The notes under the pieces were generated by a model. It searched no databases and was not told the origin of the DNA. It worked only from the letters and a program-made list of their open reading frames with translations. A program made the position numbers and the translations under genes. A stretch of DNA of 64,000 nt from Trichobilharzia szidati (lineage: Eukaryota > Platyhelminthes > Trematoda > Strigeidida > Schistosomatidae): the NCBI GenBank assembly GCA_944472155.2, contig OX235271.1:118983329-119047328 (forward strand). The letters run 5' to 3'. Below, one piece after another: positions 56,849-64,000 of this stretch. Each line of letters begins with the position of its first letter. Position 1 is the stretch's first letter.

Positions 56849-59029
56849 TATATATTTATTCCTGTTTATGCAGGAACATACCAATTCTACAGGCATGGAT
56901 AAGTTATTATATAAATTACACACATTTCGATGTATGTTGAATTTACAGTTTGTTTGTTCTTTCTAACATTAGAGTCAGTCAGAACAGTCTGCAAAATAGT
57001 CTGTCTGTGTAACACATAAAGAGATATAGAAATATTGTCTTCGCATTAACAAAAAACCCAGACTTCAGATGAATGTGATACAGATATCTGGAAAAAAAAC
57101 TGAGTAAACACAGTAATTGCGAGACCCAACTTATCAATACTCTGGAACAATTATCCACCCTACACTACGATCATAAGATCCTATGTGGAGACTTTAACTT
57201 ACCAGAAATCAACTGGGATATACCCACAGGTCCAACTAAATTTGACAAGTTGTTCTTAGGCACACTGGATATACTTGGCTGGAAACAGACTGTCACAACC
57301 CCAACAAGAGGTAATAACGTACTAGACTTAATCTTCTGCCACAATATGAGTCCCCTTTCTACCCTAGTAAGTTCTGAGTTTCCAGGGAGTGACCACAAAA
57401 CAGTAATGTGTGCTCTGCCACTTCCGTCAAGTAGCAATGCAACCCATACCCCTACTTCACAACAAATAACTTACAGGAACTACAGTAAGGCAGACTGGAC
57501 TCTAGTGAAATCAATGCTAAGCGACACAGACGCGTAAGTCGAGGATGCTCTTAGGATGCATACTCAGGAATTTCCACAACTACGAAGCGAAACTATTATT
57601 ATATAAAACTTGTGTCAGACCACTACTTGAATATTGTCCATTTATTCTCAGCAGCACTCGCGTAAGTGACAAACTTAAAATAGAAAGTGTCCAACGATAC
57701 TTCACGTCTAAACTACTAGGATTTGACTGCGAAAAGGACTACACATCAAGGTGTATAACTCTGGGTATCGACCCACTCTGGATGAGGCGACTGAGCATTA
57801 ACCTGACATTCTTCTTTAAAATCTTGCATAAAATATCATTCTCAGACAGCAAAGAGATACAGTTCTCACCGGAAGGCTCTTACAACCTTCGTAACCAAAC
57901 GTGCACAGTATCTAGGAAAAACTGTAAGACAGCACTCCGTGCAAACTTCTTCATAGTCATGTACTCTAAGATCTGGAACAGTTTACCCCTAGAAATAAGG
58001 ACCTGTCACTCTATTATAACCTTCAAACGCTTGCTATGTAAACTGCTTCATCCAAATGACCTTTTTTAATCACACCGCACCAATTATTTCTAAAACGCAT
58101 CAGCTATTAGAACACTATAACGCCTAGACTCATTACTAAATATTAGGACACTAAATAAACTCTAAGACTTCGCAAAAATACATGAAAAACAACTAGATTA
58201 TCGGTAATGTTTACTATACAATGATATACATTGATAAACATTTATATATACATAAAATATTAATGTCCTGTTCTTGTTTACATACTTTCTCTTTCTGGTA
58301 TTATATCCTGAGCCTGCACTTCTATATATCTCCTGGTCGAGATCGAACAACCCAACATCTAAACTGAAATGACCATTTCAGTAAATTCAAACTCAAAATC
58401 CATGAACGATCCGATACTACCATTTGAAAACGCTGGCCAACATTCTGTACAAGGAGTATTCTTGATCTGAAATAAAGGAGCAACAGTTTTCAATGTATTA
58501 CTCAACTTACATGTACAGTCTGCCATGCTGACACAAATGGCGCCAATGGATAGTTCTAGAATCCACCTCGGCCCCATTGGATGCAGTAAAGCAATCCAAC
58601 ATGACCTAATTTAGTTTTCGTATCCGCAATCAAATTTCTTTCCTGTTATAAAATTACGATTAGACTGCCGAAAAAATTGGAATAAATATATCAATGATCT
58701 CAACATTATACATCAATGAACATTAACTCAAGGATGCTGTTCACAACAAAGTTATATAGGAGAATTGACTTCAAGCTTTGTTTTTCCCAGATATTTGTAT
58801 TACATTCATCTGATGTCTGGATTTTTTGTTAATGCGAAGACAATATTTCCAAATCTCTTTATGTGTTACACAGACAGACTATTTTGCAGACTGTTCTGAC
58901 TGACTCTAATGTTAGAAAGAACAAACAAACTGTAAATTCAACATACATCGAAATGTGTGTAATTTATATAATAACTTATCCATGCCTGTAGAATTGGTAT
59001 GTTCCTGCATAAACAGGAATAAATATATA
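56849..59029. mobile_element. CR1-like LINE deletion derivative with inverted 3' end
   Basis: Left 56849-57100 is the reverse complement of 58778-59029 (sum 115878). The right part is the family 3' end (matches 52449-52741), so the left end is an inverted copy of the same 3' end. Between them is a LINE body (57115-58069) with most of the RT deleted, plus the 3' UTR. It sits inside the RTE LINE. Confidence 0.82.
57115..58069 (+). pseudogene. CR1-like LINE body with internal deletion
   Basis: Begins inside the endonuclease (HKILCGDFNLPEINW), continues through PTRGNNVLDLIFCH and SGSDHK-type SDH, then at about 57530 jumps from the EN-RT linker straight to the C-terminal domain (RMLLGCILRNFHNYEAKLLL). 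The whole RT palm is missing. The last part (57545-58069) is open for 174 codons. Same family as 47290-52741 but clearly diverged from it. Confidence 0.85.
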
Positions 59030-59030
59030 T

Positions 59031-59251
59031 ATTCAGCTGAGAAAGTGGAGATGAATTGGACACTCTCTGAGGAGGCCGCTGGGTGACATCGCGCATCAGG
59101 CCCTCGAGTGGAACCCGAAAGGGAAGCGGCGTGTGGGACGTCCAAGGGTGACATGGAGGAGATCGTGTGAAGAGGAGCTGAAACAGTATATACTAACATG
59201 GATGCATGCAGTTGAAGTCCTGTGTCCCACTGGGAACCCAAGGGAACAATA
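59031..59251 (+). pseudogene. RTE-type LINE C-terminus
   Basis: RKWR.IGHSLRRPLGDIAHQALEWNP and GKRRVGRPRVTWRR are the C-terminal signature of RTE LINEs; one TGA replaces a Trp. An AAT-rich tail follows at 59247-59263. Motifs B to E of the RT are missing between 56848 and 59031, so the CR1-like insertion came with, or after, a deletion. Confidence 0.85.
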
Positions 59252-62200
59252 ATAACAATGTATTTCAATCCGCAGAGATAATCAGCTGAGGTTCAGTTGA
59301 GTTATCGAACTTTTTCAATCCCCTACAACATATCAGGGAAGGGAAATTAGGATGTTTCGTAGGGGCATTCTTCGTTTTGACGCGACATCATTATCAAATG
59401 CTGTGATTTATTTAATTCTTTCACAGTCTCAATCAGCTTATTTAATTCATGAATATTAACTGTGATTGTCTTACAATTATTCTAGTTGTAGTTACGTTCA
59501 GACTTCACTTAGTTCTTGAAATTGGTCTTCTCACTATCTCAGTGACTAAATCCAAAGTCGACGTTATTTCATTTCGAGAAGAGAAATAACACATGTGTGG
59601 AGCGAACTGCAAAATTTTTTCGGGAGAAGTAAGCCTAAAACACTTCTGTCAAGATTTTGCAATGTTGTATCACCCAAGTTTATCACACCTCCTCAGTTAC
59701 ATATCTTCATCCAGTAAAGCTACCGTGGAAAGAGAGGTAGTCCCACACGTCACTACTTAAATGGTCGTAGGGTGGCTACATGGGCAACAAATAGAACGGA
59801 GTTGAAATGACGGCAGCAGTGTGCGTGCTCACTGTGTGAAATCCTAGTCCTGAATTTATTGAATTCCCGCTAGTTGGACACAGCCCGTGTGTTGCCGTCA
59901 ATTGTTTAGCCTCTGCACACAGCTGTTAAGTGGCTACTAACACTGACATCTTCAAAATCTGGTCAAAAATAAGCAGGGATGCGCCCCCACCACGCAACAT
60001 TTCATGAGACATTTTCCGTAGATTGATATATGGAACCTTCAAAAGACTATTGTGAGCTCAGAATCTTGCAGTAACCATGAAGATTGGGATAGAAGTTATT
60101 TGTTGTTACAACACACTAAGGCCGAATTCCAGTAAAACAAACAACAACACAGATTGGACAGAATTTAGAAATTTGTATTGGTCAGAATTATGTGCAATTT
60201 ATTTAGTAAATATTAACAAATAACAGCAAGTATTTAAACGATGCATTAATAGAAATTGTAATTTAGCACTATGCGCAAATAACCGCTCACATGGCAACGC
60301 ACTTTCGCAGGCGGTCAAATTACGTTCAGTGCCAGTTTCCCGACATCGTCTGCGCTACTCATCACAATGTTTTCTTAGGATGTCGTTTCAGTGTCTAGCG
60401 CTGAATTCGGAAAGACGACAGCATGTAGGCTTTCTTAAGCTTTGGAAAGCTCTGATATTAGTGGTTTGCAGCTGCCTGTAGATGAATTGTGGTGCTTACG
60501 AGTGTAAGTATGCATACGGTACTACCGCATCCTCATTATATTATGCACTTTATATGTATTCTTCATCAAAATGAGGCCTAAGCTTGTAGTGGGGTTAATA
60601 CCGAGGCTTTGATAGCACAAAATATCAGTATAAAAATCCACGTTTATGAAAGATTGTAACAGTATATTATAAAAATACAATTAACAATTTGCAAACACTA
60701 ACTGTTACTTGGTGATACAGCTAAAGTCCGCTGCTACAAATTATTAATATAATCCACAGGAGTGTTTATTGCTGGAGTATTGTCTGCTAATAGAAGCTGC
60801 GCACTGGTCGTGGAACAGTTTTCGGATGAGGATGAGAGTTTCCTGCAAAATCCACAAGATGCAACACGGTTAGTAGCGAAGCAAGTAGGCAGTATGGACC
60901 GGTAAGAAGACGAATCGAAGGCAGCACTCTGTATTTTGGATTGCACTATAAAGTCATGTACATTTCATAATGAAACGTTTTGAACAAAAGTTATGTACAG
61001 TGTTTCAGTATTGAACATCTAACAAAAAACTGTACAATCAAACTGTCCCAGACTCCAGAAGCTTGGTAAAAGGGACGTAAATCGACAGAGATCATTTGTG
61101 TCAATTTAGGATATTGATCAGCATAGAAAGATGACCGTACGATTTTTGAGGGTGAAAGTCTCTTTGGTAACTTTGTGAACTCTCCAATAGGTTGTAAATC
61201 TTCATACAATAAGCGCGATCCTTCCTCACTTTTCTATTTGGCATCCATTTTGTAAATACTACCTGAGTAGCTCACTTTTCCCAGAAGGTAGGTGCCTTCC
61301 CCCTTAAAACTCAAGCGAATTATTTATATAAAAAGGAGTGAACAAGATCAGCTTTCAATGAAAATTCATTCTAATATAAACAGCTAGCAAATCATGAGTG
61401 AAGCGAACTGTTTATATCTATCTCACTTATCTGGAGGGGAAAGTATCTAGTTGAACGGATTTGAATATCTTTTAAAAATCTAGGAGACTACGTAGAAGAA
61501 ACCATCTGTTTTTCATCATAATATATAGTTATTCTGTGTTAGCAGTAGTTCTCTTCCTCAGGACGGACTCTTTGATGAAGCATAAACACTCTTCAAGGAG
61601 TATGGGGATAAAAGCTACCGCGGGGTGTTTTAGAGCACAGTAATGAAAAGTAACGCAAGATATTCTCGCAGAGTAAAAAAGTTGATGAAACACCTTTAAA
61701 ACAGCTAAACGTAACATCTGGTGTGATTAAAGCATTCCTGTAGGCATGTAATACAAATCAACTACTTGAGGAAATTCAAGTCATACGTGACCTCACGACA
61801 GCTGCATCTGCCTGCACAAAACAATGAAAACTGGCTTCAATTGGAATCGACTAGACTGCGCAAACGCCAACAAGTTGAAGCAGGTGGGGCCACCTGAAAT
61901 AGGAGATACGCTATACAGTGGTCTGCAGTAGACAACTTTCACTAGCAACTTCAAAACGGATGTTCAGATGTAATCTCATTGTAAACATCAGGTTTCTATA
62001 CTCTAGTAAGGACCGAAGTAGCGTTTACATGAAATTGGGTAATTGCATTTTTAATATAACCATTAAATACTATGTAGGTTATCCTTTCCGCGTTTGGCAC
62101 TTGAAATAATATTCAACTGGTAGACGTTATGAGAAGTTAGCCACTAAACGTAACATATATATTTCGTATTATAATAATTTGAGATAGTGGTGATCAATGG

Positions 62201-64000
62201 CTGAATAACAGTAAACAAAACAACAAAACGTAGAGGACACACAATGCAGATTTGTATTTTGCAGAAATATTTGTGTCGTGCATATAGAGTAGCTAGAATC
62301 GAACTGTAATCAACAGTTAAACAATACGGTAGCATAAATATTCAATCACCACACTTGGGTTTGTTTTGTCTTGCCTATGGGAAGAAGATACTTTGACACA
62401 CTAAAGATGTTTCGCCTGCTGTTTCTGACCCACAGAATCAGTATATCTGACCGTTATACTATTCCAGGTGATCAAAAATGTTCATTGTTATGCAAGATAC
62501 GTCGTATTTAAATGCAAGTTTCTACTCCATAACTCCCAAAGTACTTGTTCTACTGAGGCCACAGACAAATCGAAACGATAGGTTGATGGTCCAAAATATG
62601 AAATATATATCAGAATCAGAAAAGTTGAGCGTTATGGTCCCTCAAATAGCCGGGCACCGTTCACCGATTGCCGGATCTAATAAAACAACGTGCCAGCAGG
62701 TTAAGATGCCTGACCGAATATCTCCATCCCAATAAGTTGACTTAAGTGGTAAAAATCAGCGCCCAGTGTTAAGTGAAGAATTCTGCAGACTGATAGTTTT
62801 GAGAAATTATCTACCGCTGCACTATGGCCCTTCTATTAGTTTTTGATTCTGTCAATTATGTATATATATAATATCTGATGAAAAAAGAGACGAAATATCA
62901 GGATAGAGAATGTTGTTTTCCCCCTTTTAGAATGATCAAACCGCTCTGTTTTGATTGTAATTATTAAAAAATCTAGTTGTGGTTTTACATAAGTACTTCC
63001 ATCAACACTTATTAACGCACGCTCAAATGAAGTAAAACACCATATAAAGGCCCCAGTTTCAATGACTATCAACCCACTGATCCTGAAGCTGGTGCTGGTG
63101 CCGGAGGACTAATAGCTGCAACCTAGAATACTATGTACAATTACAAACTCTAGAGTATCAGAAGATCGACTGACAACTGAAAGACTGTGTATCACACTAG
63201 TGACAATAAATCAGCACTACAAGGTTACTACTGCACAAAATCTATAAATTAGCGTCAGTATAATTCTGAATAATACTTCCAATCGTCTCGCTCCGAAACT
63301 CTGCCAAACGGCGAAACGACTACGCCACGGCCGCCATTGTTGCTTCCAGAAGAAATAGAGATCCACTCGAATAAGCAACCCATATGCCGCTCGTTTAATG
63401 TTCACCAGTAGTGACGCACCTCTTATGCAGTTGCATGTAAAACAGTTTTTCACTTTGTAATTAAAATTTCCCTGGTTAGATTTAAATTTGTAAAGAACGT
63501 ATTGTTTTTTATTAATTCTGAATATCTAAATTTAATAGGTAAAATTCTTACTCGAAGCCTCCAAAAACGACCCACTTTGAGAACTCAGCTAGCAAAATAA
63601 AGAGAGTTTGAAGTGTATCTTTTGAAAACATGTGTCCTGAGTGACTTGCAATACCATATACTTTCTTCATCATGACAAATAGTCCAACCTCTTATTTTAA
63701 CGTTTTGCTTTTTGATAGTTGGGTATGTGGTCGTTACAATAATGGCTGTTCTCCATCTGAAATTTCTTTATTTCACAACTATTTTTAGAAATTTTCTCAG
63801 ACTTTGCAGTTAAAAATTCCTGAATTTCAATGTAGTTTTTCTCACAAACTATCATCAGTATGCCATATGTGCAATTATACCGACACCAATGGTTTAGATG
63901 TGGGGACGCCAACAAACTACTCCAAAAGAACTCTTGTTGCGACGCACGTTCAAAGTTTAGTTTGGCCTCAATAATGAGATTTATAGGCAGAAGGATGGCA
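59252..64000. other. Unassigned 4.7-kb right end
   Basis: No RT, LTR, tRNA or IR seen. Minus-strand frame 60734-60946 follows acceptor-like sites (near 60948 and 60841) and ends KLSSSSENCSTTS...VDYINNL with a stop, so it could be a terminal host exon; there is no domain support. 61130-61160 (tttttgagggtgaaagtc) resembles 32695-32715 beside a PLE fragment. Confidence 0.3.

Noticed and set aside
56849..59029. DNA transposon with 250-bp terminal inverted repeats
   Set aside because: No transposase or clear target duplication; one repeat is the natural 3' end of the LINE family inside.

Overview
The window looks like nuclear DNA of a flatworm, most likely a schistosomatid trematode. The evidence is indirect. 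It is AT-rich and almost every recognisable coding relic is a retroelement: many Penelope-like elements (PLEs) with reverse transcriptase (RT) plus GIY-YIG endonuclease, an RTE-type LINE, CR1/Jockey-type LINEs, solo LTRs with 4-bp target duplications, and a tRNA-related SINE with a hammerhead ribozyme like the schistosome Sm-alpha family. The one convincing host gene has a 37-bp intron, which fits trematodes. No bacterial genes, operons, CRISPR or rRNA were seen.

Layout. (1) 1-23855 is one giant inverted repeat. The left arm (1-8582) and right arm (15274-23855) are near-identical (position p pairs with 23856-p; three mismatches noticed). They flank a unique 6.69-kb spacer (8583-15273), and the left arm runs off the window edge. 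Each arm holds seven PLE fragments in both orientations, a solo LTR nested in a PLE, and one hammerhead-bearing SINE. The spacer carries two exons of a matrin/U1-type zinc-finger gene, two solo LTRs, a tRNA-like SINE relic and a CR1-like 3' end. (2) 23856-33200 is a retroelement graveyard with three smaller inverted repeats and a degraded PLE copy. (3) 33200-40430 is mostly unassigned, apart from one exon-like cysteine-rich fragment and a TA microsatellite. (4) 40430-45790 has a 5'-truncated CR1-like RT, a nearly complete PLE (42655-44912, minus) and another RT relic. (5) 47290-52741 is a long CR1/Jockey-type LINE split by a 600-bp SINE composite. (6) 54600-59251 is an RTE LINE interrupted by a 2.2-kb CR1-like deletion derivative. 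(7) 59251-64000 is unassigned.

The main pattern is a recurring architecture. Unrelated retroelements (PLE, SINE, CR1-like LINE) appear as single insertions whose two outer ends are both the element's 3' end, meeting head-to-head inside. Three of these are bracketed by perfect target-site duplications of 13, 13 and 16 bp, so each arose in one integration. This suggests target-primed reverse transcription started from both sides of the target break. The giant palindrome may or may not be related; its arms have diverged so little that it must be very young, kept alike by gene conversion, or an assembly artefact.
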